From assembly GCA_938002835.1 (NCBI GenBank), contig CALKZS010000134.1:1-34425 (forward strand): a stretch of 34,425 nucleotides of DNA. Direction: 5' to 3'. Source of the stretch: an uncultured Dokdonia sp. (GTDB lineage: Bacteria; Bacteroidota; Bacteroidia; Flavobacteriales; Flavobacteriaceae). The notes under the pieces were generated by a model. The model had not been told where the DNA came from. It searched no databases and was given only the letters and a program-made list of their open reading frames with translations. How positions within the stretch are numbered: the first letter of the stretch is position 1; the number at the start of each line of letters is the position of its first letter. The position numbers and the translations under genes were made by a program. This document shows, one piece after another, positions 26,304 through 33,870 of the stretch.

Positions 26304-26311
26304 TATATTTG
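26304..26311 (+). promoter_or_regulatory. Bacteroidetes-type -7 box TATATTTG
   Basis: It matches TAnnTTTG and lies 19 bases before the ATG of the small exported protein. No TTTG is found at the right distance upstream, so promoter strength is unclear. It would make this gene, and perhaps the SulP operon, independent of bat. Confidence 0.4.
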
Positions 26312-26330
26312 TTTTTACTTGCATTAAACA

Positions 26331-26633
26331 ATGATTAAAATTATTTCACTTTATTTTCTTTCTGCTCTACTATCTATATCGATAGTAGCCCCATCTTTTA
26401 CAACAGTTACAAAAGACAAGGATGATATTGAAATAATTAAAGACTTTGAAGACGAAAATTCAAATGAAGAGTCAAAAAATGATCCTGAAGAATTTGAAAA
26501 ATATGTAGAACAATTAAACACTTTTGAACCCCAAGAGTGTACTGTTGTTATTACTTTCAATTCTTTTTATTACAGAATTTCTTCTAATCACATCATAGAT
26601 GTACACTCTCCTCCACCTGATCAATTCTCATAA
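26331..26633 (+). CDS. Small exported acidic protein, unrecognised
   Basis: A 100-residue protein with an N-terminal signal segment (about 3-24, IISLYFLSALLSISIVAPSF), then a strongly acidic stretch (about 29-60, rich in Asp and Glu) and a short Tyr/Ser tail ending SPPPDQFS. A single Cys is at about residue 76. No family is recognised. It sits alone between batE (58-base gap) and the SulP operon, with its own -7-like box and a hairpin behind it, so it is probably transcribed separately. Composition and a clean signal peptide support a real gene. Confidence 0.6.
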   Translation: MIKIISLYFLSALLSISIVAPSFTTVTKDKDDIEIIKDFEDENSNEESKNDPEEFEKYVEQLNTFEPQECTVVITFNSFYYRISSNHIIDVHSPPPDQFS

Positions 26634-26646
26634 TTCTGTTGATCTT

Positions 26647-26663
26647 ACCTTTTCATAAAAGGT
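26647..26663. terminator. Hairpin between the small exported gene and the SulP gene
   Basis: ACCTTTT (26647-26653) pairs with AAAAGGT (26657-26663) over a 3-base loop. No T run follows on the plus strand, so it is a weak terminator or a regulatory hairpin in the SulP leader. Confidence 0.35.
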
Positions 26664-26725
26664 GTAAAAATTAAAAACATTTGCTCTGTAGAGATAAGTA
26701 TCACGGAGCCCTAACTATTTATATT

Positions 26726-28315
26726 ATGTTTAAATATTTAAAAAACGATCTACCAGCTAGTATTGTTGTATTTTTTGTAGCGCTTCCTTTGTGTCTTGGA
26801 ATTGCACTCGCAAGTGGAGCTCCGTTATTCTCTGGTCTCATCGCTGGTATCGTAGGAGGTATTGTAGTGGGAGCTATTAGTGGTTCTGAAATAGGAGTAA
26901 GTGGTCCCGCCGCTGGTCTTGCTGCTATTGTACTAGCAGCTATAGATGATCTAGGTTTTCAAGTTTTTTTATCTGCTGTCGTTCTGGCTGGTGTCATACA
27001 AATACTCTTTGGTATAGCCAGATTAGGTATCATAGCCTACTTTTTTCCGTCATCTGTAATTAAAGGAATGCTTACGGGAATAGGTATTATAATTATACTT
27101 AAGCAAATTCCATATTTCTTCGGAGTAAATGAAACTCCTCAAAAACTCATTGATTATCTACAAATAAACCCTAAAAGTAACTTTAGTGGATTATTTGAAA
27201 CCATTAATGCCTTCTTAACAGATAGTTACAACGCTGGGGCAATTGTTATAGGAATTATTGCACTTGCCATACTGCTTTTATGGAGCAATGTATTAGCCAA
27301 AAAATCAAAGATATTTAATTTAATTCAAGGTCCGCTAGTTGCAGTAATAGCTGGTATTGTATTCTATCTTATAACACAAAGTGGTGGCTTAAGCGTTGCT
27401 CAAGAACACCTAGTATCACTTAGTGAAGATAGAAATACAGATAGCTTGTTAACTCAGTTTAAAACTCCAGACTGGAGTAAGATATTCACTACTCCTGTTC
27501 TCATTACGGCGTTTACCATAGCATTAGTAGCAAGTTTAGAAACGCTATTATGTGTTGAAGCTACAGATAAATTAGATCCTGATAAACGTGTAACTCCTAC
27601 CAACCGTGAATTATTAGCACAAGGAGTAGGAAACATTGTATCTGGATTTATTGGAGGGTTACCTATTACACAGGTAATCGTTCGTTCTTCTGCAAATATT
27701 CAATCAGGTGGTAAGACCAAATTAGCAGCTATTGTTCACGGATTTTTATTAATTGCGTCTGTGGCAGCTATCCCATTTTTATTACAAATGATTCCCCTTT
27801 CTGTACTAGCAGCAGTTTTATTTATTGTAGGTTTTAAACTAGCAAAACCTTCAACATTTAAAGCAATGTATAAAGGAGGATGGACTCAATTTGTACCATT
27901 CATTATCACTATTTTAGGTATTGTATTTTTAGATTTACTTAAGGGTCTAGCTTTAGGTCTTGTGGTAGGTATTTTGATTGTACTTTTTAAAAGTTTCAAA
28001 AACTCCCACTTCCTACATAAAGAGAATGACGATCCTAGAGATGGAAAAGTAAAAATGACACTTGCCGAAGAAGTAACTTTCTTCAATAAAGGTTCTATAT
28101 TGAAAGAATTAGATGCATTGCCTGAAAATTCATATTTAGAATTAGATGTTAGAAATACTCGCTATCTCGATCCAGATATTATTGAGATTCTTGAAGACTT
28201 TGCTCACAAAGCAAAACAAAGAAATATAGATATCAAGCTTATCTCAGAACGTGGGGTTGTAGAAAATCCACCTAGTTATATAGAATTTTTTAAACTTAGA
28301 TCTAAAACAGCTTAA
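26726..28315 (+). CDS. SulP-family anion transporter (possible bicarbonate uptake)
   Basis: A 529-residue SulP (SLC26-type) transporter. The start is ATG 26726 (MFKYLKNDLPASIVV); an in-frame TTG at 26681 is unlikely. About 10-14 membrane segments include PLCLGIALASGAPLFSGLIA and SGSEIGVSGPAAGLAAIV near the N-terminus, and a C-terminal STAS domain of about 90 residues (from about 435, VTFFNKGSILKELDALP). SulP proteins move sulfate, bicarbonate or other anions, often with Na+ or H+. The carbonic anhydrase gene starts 10 bases after its stop, which argues for bicarbonate (BicA-like function), though sulfate cannot be excluded from sequence alone. Confidence 0.93.
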   Translation: MFKYLKNDLPASIVVFFVALPLCLGIALASGAPLFSGLIAGIVGGIVVGAISGSEIGVSGPAAGLAAIVLAAIDDLGFQVFLSAVVLAGVIQILFGIARLGIIAYFFPSSVIKGMLTGIGIIIILKQIPYFFGVNETPQKLIDYLQINPKSNFSGLFETINAFLTDSYNAGAIVIGIIALAILLLWSNVLAKKSKIFNLIQGPLVAVIAGIVFYLITQSGGLSVAQEHLVSLSEDRNTDSLLTQFKTPDWSKIFTTPVLITAFTIALVASLETLLCVEATDKLDPDKRVTPTNRELLAQGVGNIVSGFIGGLPITQVIVRSSANIQSGGKTKLAAIVHGFLLIASVAAIPFLLQMIPLSVLAAVLFIVGFKLAKPSTFKAMYKGGWTQFVPFIITILGIVFLDLLKGLALGLVVGILIVLFKSFKNSHFLHKENDDPRDGKVKMTLAEEVTFFNKGSILKELDALPENSYLELDVRNTRYLDPDIIEILEDFAHKAKQRNIDIKLISERGVVENPPSYIEFFKLRSKTA

Positions 28316-28325
28316 ACACATAATT

Positions 28326-28952
28326 ATGAAAGCATTTAATAAAGAAACGCAAATGGCAACTAGCCCAGCAGCGGCATTAGAAATACTTAAAGAAGGAAAC
28401 AAACGCTTTGTAGCTGCAAAAGCAGCAGATAGAGATTTACTAGATCAAGTTAAAGATACAACAGGAGGTCAGTGGCCTCACTCTGTTGTATTGAGCTGCA
28501 TAGATTCTCGTGTTCCTGCAGAAACTGTTTTTGATCAAGGTATAGGTGATATTTTTAGCGCACGTGTTGCTGGAAATATTGTAAATGCAGATTTACTGGG
28601 AAGTATAGAATATGGTTGTAAAGTAGCTGGTTCTAAACTCGTAGTTGTTTTAGGACACACAATGTGTGGTGCTGTAAAAGGAGCTTGTGATGATGTACAA
28701 CTAGCTAATATCACAACACTACTTTCTAAAATACGTCCTGCGGTACACGCTGTCACAGAACCTAAAGATGCTGCAGAAAGAACGAGTGCTAACAGTACTT
28801 TTGTAAATAATGTAGTCACTAAAAACGTACAATTAACTATAGAAAAAATGCGTGAAGACAGTCCGCTTCTTAAGGAGATGGAAGATGCTGGAGACATTGA
28901 TATAGTAGGAGCTGTATATGATATTTCTAACGGGAAAGTAAATTTTCTATAA
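28326..28952 (+). CDS. Beta-class carbonic anhydrase
   Basis: A 208-residue zinc enzyme interconverting CO2 and bicarbonate. The zinc ligands C58, H111 and C114 and the Asp60-Arg62 dyad are visible in SCIDSR (57-62) and LGHTMCGAVKGA (109-120). No signal peptide is present, so it is cytoplasmic. It lies 10 bases after the SulP transporter gene, almost certainly in one operon, and is followed by a strong terminator (28991-29028). In this setting it would convert imported bicarbonate to CO2, or trap CO2 as bicarbonate for anaplerotic carboxylases; the direction is inference. Confidence 0.96.
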   Translation: MKAFNKETQMATSPAAALEILKEGNKRFVAAKAADRDLLDQVKDTTGGQWPHSVVLSCIDSRVPAETVFDQGIGDIFSARVAGNIVNADLLGSIEYGCKVAGSKLVVVLGHTMCGAVKGACDDVQLANITTLLSKIRPAVHAVTEPKDAAERTSANSTFVNNVVTKNVQLTIEKMREDSPLLKEMEDAGDIDIVGAVYDISNGKVNFL

Positions 28953-28957
28953 ATAAT

Positions 28958-28973
28958 CGCTTTCGCGAAAGCG
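28958..28973. repeat. Iterated palindrome, exact copy 8
   Basis: An exact copy 6 bases after the carbonic anhydrase stop and 18 bases before the terminator stem, in a non-coding gap. Confidence 0.95.
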
Positions 28974-28990
28974 TAACAACATAGATTTTC

Positions 28991-29028
28991 TAATAGCGAT
29001 TGCCTTAAAACAATCGCTATTATTTTTT
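28991..29028 (+). terminator. Strong rho-independent terminator after carbonic anhydrase
   Basis: A perfect 12-bp stem, TAATAGCGATTG (28991-29002) with CAATCGCTATTA (29011-29022), has an 8-base loop and is followed by TTTTTT. It should end the SulP-carbonic anhydrase transcript, leaving the second SulP gene (from 29063) to its own promoter or read-through. Confidence 0.9.
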
Positions 29029-29062
29029 AAAGTTTTATATTAGAGCATCTAAAACTAACCCA

Positions 29063-30952
29063 ATGATAAAAGACTTTTTTAAACATCTCAAAGGAGATGC
29101 CTTTGGAGGAATTACGGCTGGTATTGTGGCATTACCGCTTGCCCTTGCTTTTGGAGTTTCTTCTGGACTAGGGCCAAGTGCTGGTTTATACGGTGCTATT
29201 TTTATTGCATTTTTTGCGGCCTTATTTGGAGGCACTCCTACACAAATATCTGGCCCCACTGCTCCTATGACTGCTGTGAGTATGGTAGTAATCGCAGGGA
29301 TTATAGCCTCAAATGATGGTGATGTTCAAAAAGCACTTCCGGCAATACTTACTGTATTTTTATTAGCTGGACTTTTTCAAATCGTATTAGGTTTTGTTGG
29401 TCTCGGGAAATATATTAGATACATTCCATATCCTGTAGTTTCTGGATTTATGACAGCAATAGGTGTGATGATTTTAATTACTCAATTGCTTCCTGCAATG
29501 GGGTATACAGCAAGTCAAGATAAAGCTTATGTAAACACTTTTAAACCCCAAGCAAAAGAAGTTATTCTAGACAAATTATTACAAGAACAAACAGGTGAAA
29601 ATCTTCTTAGCATTCAAGACTTTGAACAAACCATTGTAAAAGCAAATCAAATAAAAGACAGCGATATCACTGCAGAGGCCACGACACTTGCAAAGGCAGC
29701 ATCTTCTGGTGTTGTAGGTACTTTTAAAGTGATAAGTCGAGCGATTCAAAATATAAACTGGATAGAACTTGCGCTTGCACTAGCAACTATCCTTATTATT
29801 TATGGTTTTAAACGTATTACAACAGCCGTTCCTAGTACACTTGTTGCATTACTTGTGGTCTCTGCAATAGCCTACTTTGCCCCTTTTGAATATATTGCTA
29901 TCCAAGAAATCCCTGGTGATTTTCCGTTGCCTAATCTTGGCATCATCACAGACTTTAGTTTTAGTACTATTTCTCCATATATATTAACTGCATTATCGCT
30001 TTCCTTTTTAGGAGCTATAGATTCTTTACTCACCTCGGTGGTGGCAGATAATATGACCAAAACAAGACACAACCCCAATAAAGAACTCATAGGACAAGGA
30101 ATAGGAAATGCTGTTGCTTCCTTCTTTGGAGGAATCCCTGGAGCAGGAGCTACTATACGTACCGTTGTAAATATTAATGCGGGTGGTAAAACACGTCTTT
30201 CTGGAATGATTGCAGGCATACTCCTTCTCTTTATTTTACTAGCATTAGGTCCTATTGCTTCTCAAATACCTGCTGCTGTTCTTGCAGGTATCTTAATTAC
30301 AGTAGGAATAGGTGTAATGGATTATAAAGGTCTTAAAGCCATTCCTAATTTACCTAGAGATATAAAAATAGGCCCTTTAAAAATGAGCTCTGAGGTAATT
30401 ATAATGATCGTTGTACTTGTGCTCTCGGTAGTGTGGGATTTGGTAGCAGCTGTTGGTATAGGGCTGGTATTTTCTTGTATTATGTTTATGAAAAAAATGG
30501 GTGACTTTACCGCACGTCAATCTAAAGTAATAGACCTTAAAGCTGCCGAAAAAAATAAAATGCTCTGGACAGACGAGCTAGATTTTCCTCAATCGCTTAA
30601 AGAAGAAGTGTTTATTAAGCACCTAAGAGGTCCCTTATTCTTTGGGTACACAAGTGAATTTTCTGCACTTACAAAGCAAATTCCTGCAACAGCATCAGAT
30701 GTAATATTACGTATGGAGCTTGTACCTTATGTAGATCAATCTGGAGTATATGCTATAGAAGACACTGTTTTACAACTCAACTTATCAGGTATTAATGTAC
30801 ATATTGTAGGTCTTAAAAAACAACCTAAATATATGTTAGAACGCATACAAATCATCCCTACCTTAATACCTAAAACAGAGGTTTATGAAACCTTTAAAGA
30901 TTGTATTTCTAGTATTAGAAAAAAAGTAGAAGATGTGATTGAAAAAGTTTAA
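29063..30952 (+). CDS. Second SulP-family anion transporter with STAS domain
   Basis: A 629-residue SulP transporter, diverged from the first. It has the N-terminal FGGITAGIVALPLALAFGVSSG and GGTPTQISGPTAPMTAV motifs, and a later signature NPNKELIGQGIGNAVASFFGG. A soluble insertion of about 65 residues (about 155-220, charged, with QAKEVILDKLLQEQTGENLL) lies between membrane segments and makes it longer than the first. A C-terminal STAS domain (about 515-620) has the LVPYVDQSGVYAI strand-helix corner. It lies beyond a strong terminator, so it may be expressed apart from the carbonic anhydrase. The anion is unknown; bicarbonate or sulfate are the likely choices. Confidence 0.92.
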   Translation: MIKDFFKHLKGDAFGGITAGIVALPLALAFGVSSGLGPSAGLYGAIFIAFFAALFGGTPTQISGPTAPMTAVSMVVIAGIIASNDGDVQKALPAILTVFLLAGLFQIVLGFVGLGKYIRYIPYPVVSGFMTAIGVMILITQLLPAMGYTASQDKAYVNTFKPQAKEVILDKLLQEQTGENLLSIQDFEQTIVKANQIKDSDITAEATTLAKAASSGVVGTFKVISRAIQNINWIELALALATILIIYGFKRITTAVPSTLVALLVVSAIAYFAPFEYIAIQEIPGDFPLPNLGIITDFSFSTISPYILTALSLSFLGAIDSLLTSVVADNMTKTRHNPNKELIGQGIGNAVASFFGGIPGAGATIRTVVNINAGGKTRLSGMIAGILLLFILLALGPIASQIPAAVLAGILITVGIGVMDYKGLKAIPNLPRDIKIGPLKMSSEVIIMIVVLVLSVVWDLVAAVGIGLVFSCIMFMKKMGDFTARQSKVIDLKAAEKNKMLWTDELDFPQSLKEEVFIKHLRGPLFFGYTSEFSALTKQIPATASDVILRMELVPYVDQSGVYAIEDTVLQLNLSGINVHIVGLKKQPKYMLERIQIIPTLIPKTEVYETFKDCISSIRKKVEDVIEKV

Positions 30953-30987
30953 AACATAAGATCTTTCAAAATAAAAAAATCAATAAA

Positions 30988-31140
30988 ATGAAAAAAGAAT
31001 TAAAAGTTGCCACCTATAGTAATGCTAAAACTTTAGTAGAAGTTGCAAATAAAAATGCTGATAACATAGAAATAGTATCCATATCTACTAGTCAATATGG
31101 GTCTACAACACACTACATTTGGTATTATGAAAAAGAATGA
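30988..31140 (+). CDS. Small ORF, 50 residues
   Basis: An ATG at 30988 opens a 50-codon frame ending TGA at 31138-31140. The product begins MKKELKVATYSNAKTLVEVA and ends YIWYYEKE, with no membrane segment. The composition is protein-like (balanced charges, alternating hydrophobic residues suggesting a beta-alpha-beta unit such as ATYSNAKTLVEVANKNADNIEIVSI split in halves). It lies 35 bases after the second SulP gene, in the same orientation, preceded by an A-rich leader as in other Bacteroidetes starts. Family unknown; possibly co-transcribed with SulP. Confidence 0.5.
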   Translation: MKKELKVATYSNAKTLVEVANKNADNIEIVSISTSQYGSTTHYIWYYEKE

Positions 31141-31179
31141 TTTCATATTGTTTTGTACAAAAGCAAGCAAACTAAAACA

Positions 31180-31731
31180 TTATAAAGTGTCTTCTGCATC
31201 AGAAGACGTTTCTTCTTCATAATCATTGTTGTAAATACCATTTTCATTTGCCTTTTGTAAAATGGAAGGCATTAAGTAAGGTGCAAATGGTTGTACATAT
31301 GGGTATAGTATAGATTCCTCTTTATTATCTTCTCCAATAATACTTATATATCTTCCTGCGGCATCTACAAACATTAAAACCACACTCAGTAAAAAAGCAT
31401 ATTTTAATATCGAAAAAACGGTACCAGCGAGCTTGTTTATAATACCTAGCATTGCAAAATCTGCAACTTTTGTTAGTAGTTTTCCCGCAAGAGAAACCAC
31501 TAACACAATAATAATAAAGGTGATTGCAAAAGCGGTGAGTTTTATAGTTTGTTCTCCCCAAGATGTCTTTTCTACCAGCCAATCTCCTACAAAATACGAA
31601 AAATGAATCGCTCCATATACTCCAGCTATTAACCCAATGAGTGAAGCTAACTCTACAAAAAGTCCCTTTTTAAAACCTTTAATAGCTCCTAAAATCAAAA
31701 TAATACCAAAAATGATGTCTATTGTGTTCAT
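31180..31731 (-). CDS. CvpA family membrane protein
   Basis: A 183-residue protein of the CvpA family (named for colicin V production; in Bacteroidetes the role is unknown). Four membrane segments are visible (about 2-20, 24-45, 62-82 and 100-118), with the family-like N-terminus TIDIIFGIILILGAIKGFKKG (G-x-x-K-G after the first helix), then an acidic tail (EEETSSDAEDTL). I chose ATG 31731 because CvpA proteins begin with a short M-N-x-x-D-I start; an upstream in-frame ATG at 31779 would add 16 residues. It is convergent with the 50-residue ORF. Confidence 0.88.
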   Translation of the reverse strand: MNTIDIIFGIILILGAIKGFKKGLFVELASLIGLIAGVYGAIHFSYFVGDWLVEKTSWGEQTIKLTAFAITFIIIVLVVSLAGKLLTKVADFAMLGIINKLAGTVFSILKYAFLLSVVLMFVDAAGRYISIIGEDNKEESILYPYVQPFAPYLMPSILQKANENGIYNNDYEEETSSDAEDTL

Positions 31732-31821
31732 AAGGCTAAATATAATAAAATACAACCGAGGTCTTATAACCAACATCATCTTTTACCTTCAAAATAAGCA
31801 TATTTCTCTATCGTATAACCC

Positions 31822-31850
31822 TTGGAGATTCTTTTGAGATTGTATCTTTG
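31822..31850 (+). promoter_or_regulatory. Promoter TTG-N18-TATCTTTG
   Basis: TTG (31822-31824) and TATCTTTG (31843-31850) are separated by 18 bases, a good match to the Bacteroidetes sigma-A promoter. A transcript starting near 31857 excludes any translation start upstream of it and supports the TTG start at 31897 for the next gene. Confidence 0.6.
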
Positions 31851-31896
31851 CCACAAGAAGTTATACACTTGTAATAGCTTTAAAACACTCATACAT

Positions 31897-32259
31897 TTGG
31901 CACGAGACACCCAACTTAAAGAAAGATATGATGCAGTAGTTCAAAAGCTCGCTGCTCGTTTTACAGATGGAGATATTCAAGCAATGGATCTTGACAGTAT
32001 TATATACCTCATAGGTGTTCAAGAACTAGGAAAGCTAGACACGACCTTTAAAAAGGATGAAAAAATGAACATAATGCACGTTGCCATCTGTCGTTTACTT
32101 GAGCCTTTTGGGTATTATCAATATGATTATGATGACCCAGATGGATGGCCACATTACAAGGTTTTAGAGCAATTACCCCCTCTTAAAGCAGGTGAACAGC
32201 AAGTATTAATGAAAGATGCTATTGTCCAATACTTTTTAGAAAAAGGATTGATATCATAA
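31897..32259 (+). CDS. Small conserved-looking hypothetical protein (TTG start)
   Basis: A 120-residue soluble, mainly helical acidic protein that I do not recognise: (M)ARDTQLKERYDAVVQKLAAR at the start, a middle MDLDSIIYLIGVQELGKLD, and a Tyr/Asp-rich YYQYDYDDPDGWPHYKVLEQ, ending FLEKGLIS. I chose TTG 31897. The frame extends to a TTG at 31822, but that codon is the -33 element of a good promoter and would lie upstream of the transcript. There is no in-frame ATG before residue 55 or so. It is followed 103 bases later by pheS, which has its own -7-like box. Confidence 0.7.
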   Translation: MARDTQLKERYDAVVQKLAARFTDGDIQAMDLDSIIYLIGVQELGKLDTTFKKDEKMNIMHVAICRLLEPFGYYQYDYDDPDGWPHYKVLEQLPPLKAGEQQVLMKDAIVQYFLEKGLIS

Positions 32260-32321
32260 CCTGTATTATTTTCGTTCTTAAATCTATTTTAGAAAGCTAA
32301 AACAAAGCCCTAATTTATTAT

Positions 32322-32329
32322 TAAATTTG
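32322..32329 (+). promoter_or_regulatory. Bacteroidetes-type -7 box TAAATTTG before pheS
   Basis: It matches TAnnTTTG. The iterated palindrome starts at the very next base and so would span the presumed transcription start. No clear -33 element is seen. Confidence 0.4.
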
Positions 32330-32345
32330 CGCTTTCGCGAAAGCG
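32330..32345. repeat. Iterated palindrome, exact copy 9, upstream of pheS
   Basis: An exact 16-bp copy in which three more bases on each side also pair, giving a 22-bp perfect palindrome at 32327-32348. It lies 18 bases before the pheS ATG and abuts the -7-like box. Confidence 0.95.
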
Positions 32346-32362
32346 CAATAAAAAGAGCATAA

Positions 32363-33379
32363 ATGTTAGATAAGATCAAAGAACATATTGAAAAAGTAAA
32401 AGCTTTTAAAGCCGATACTTTAGAGGAGGTAGAAGCATTCAGAATTAAATATTCTGGAAAGAAAGGGCTTGTGAATGATTTTATGGCAGATTTTCGTAAT
32501 GTGCCTAATGAGTTAAAAAAAGAATACGGGCAAGTCATTAACAAGCTCAAAACCGAAGCGCTCGAAAAAGTAAATACTCTTAAAGAAAAACTAGAAGATG
32601 AAGAAGAAAGTGCCTCTGCTGGGGATCTTACAAAACCTGGAGAGCCTATAGAAATAGGGGCAAGACATCCTATATCACTAGTTAAAAATCAGATAGTAGA
32701 CATTTTTTCTCGTATAGGTTTTAACGTTTCAGAAGGTCCAGAAATAGAAGATGACTGGCACAATTTTACAGCGCTTAATCTTCCCGAATATCACCCAGCT
32801 CGTGATATGCAAGACACTTTTTTTATACAAACCAACCCAGATGTACTTCTACGTACACATACTTCGTCTGTACAGGTACGCTATATGGAAAATAACAAAC
32901 CTCCTATACGTACAATATCTCCTGGACGTGTGTATCGTAATGAAGCGATAAGTGGCAGATCACATTGCTTTTTTCATCAAGTAGAAGGGCTTTATATAGA
33001 TAAAGACGTATCGTTTGCAGATTTAAAGCAAACGCTGCAGTACTTTACAAAAGAGATGTTTGGAAAAAGTAAGATACGCTTGCGCCCCTCTTATTTTCCA
33101 TTTACAGAACCTAGTGCCGAAGTAGATGTATACTGGGGTCTTGAGACAGAGACAGACTATAAAATGACCAAAGGTACTGGATGGCTAGAAATAATGGGCT
33201 GTGGTATGGTAGATCCTAATGTACTTAAAAACTGTGGTATTGACTCTAAAGAATACAGTGGTTTTGCATTTGGAATGGGTATAGATCGTATTGCACTACT
33301 CTTACATCAAATCTCAGATATCCGTATGCTTAGTGAAAACGACCTTCGCTTTTTAGAGCAGTTTAAAAGTGCGTTATAA
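32363..33379 (+). CDS. pheS: Phenylalanine-tRNA ligase alpha subunit
   Basis: PheS, 338 residues, is the catalytic alpha chain of the alpha2-beta2 synthetase that charges tRNA-Phe. The N-terminal coiled coil (1-90) contains YSGKKGLVNDFM. The class II motifs follow: the motif 1 region PISLVKNQIVDIFSRIGF, motif 2 GRVYRNEAISGRSHCFFHQVEG with the R-x-E and Q-x-E pairs, the phenylalanine pocket region FPFTEPSAEVDVYW, and motif 3 GFAFGMGIDRIALL. Full length and intact. pheT is not adjacent, as is usual in this phylum. Confidence 0.98.
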   Translation: MLDKIKEHIEKVKAFKADTLEEVEAFRIKYSGKKGLVNDFMADFRNVPNELKKEYGQVINKLKTEALEKVNTLKEKLEDEEESASAGDLTKPGEPIEIGARHPISLVKNQIVDIFSRIGFNVSEGPEIEDDWHNFTALNLPEYHPARDMQDTFFIQTNPDVLLRTHTSSVQVRYMENNKPPIRTISPGRVYRNEAISGRSHCFFHQVEGLYIDKDVSFADLKQTLQYFTKEMFGKSKIRLRPSYFPFTEPSAEVDVYWGLETETDYKMTKGTGWLEIMGCGMVDPNVLKNCGIDSKEYSGFAFGMGIDRIALLLHQISDIRMLSENDLRFLEQFKSAL

Positions 33380-33399
33380 AACCTTTTAAATAGAACACT

Positions 33400-33795
33400 T
33401 TGCGTAAAGACATAGAAATACCTGAAGTAAAAGACGTGTATGTCGCGGCAGTAAAAGAACTGCACGAAGACTACAATACATTAGACTGGAATGCATATAT
33501 CATTAATGATGGTCCAGAACCCTTAGAAATGGTATTGCTTACCGTGCAAGGGTATAATGAAACACAAATGACCACTCATATGCGTCATTCTATTAAAATA
33601 CTCCCCGCAAAAGGATTTGCAAAGATTGAGTTTATGGAAGAAAGTGTCTTTAAACTTGATAACTTCTTTTCTGTCACCTATTTTCTCAATAATAAAATGT
33701 ATGAGAAACGTTTTGAGTTTCCTGCTCATAGCATTATGGATGATAATGCTGTTGCCCTCCCAGTAATGGATAAAGATGGGGTGCTAGCTAGGTAA
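33400..33795 (+). CDS. pheS-linked hypothetical protein (TTG start)
   Basis: A 131-residue soluble protein beginning (M)RKDIEIPEVKDVYVAAVKEL from a TTG at 33400, 20 bases after pheS. I recall similar proteins next to pheS in other Flavobacteriia, sometimes mislabelled as the pheS product. It seems to be a beta-rich domain (WNAYIINDGPEPLEMVLLTV, AKIEFMEESVFKLDNFFSVTYF) and ends LPVMDKDGVLAR. No catalytic motif is evident. The frame has no upstream ATG, and the next ATG is well inside the protein, so TTG is needed. It is likely part of the pheS transcript. Confidence 0.8.
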   Translation: MRKDIEIPEVKDVYVAAVKELHEDYNTLDWNAYIINDGPEPLEMVLLTVQGYNETQMTTHMRHSIKILPAKGFAKIEFMEESVFKLDNFFSVTYFLNNKMYEKRFEFPAHSIMDDNAVALPVMDKDGVLAR

Positions 33796-33804
33796 CTTAG
33801 CTAG
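33784..33804. terminator. Hairpin at the end of the pheS-linked gene
   Basis: CTAGCTA (33784-33790) pairs with TAGCTAG (33798-33804) around a loop that includes the stop codon. There is no immediate T run, so this is only a possible terminator. Confidence 0.35.
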
Positions 33805-33870
33805 TATAATTGAAAGTTATTTTTGCAATGATAGTATTGCTTTTTACTTTCTTAATGCAATAGAATAGGA

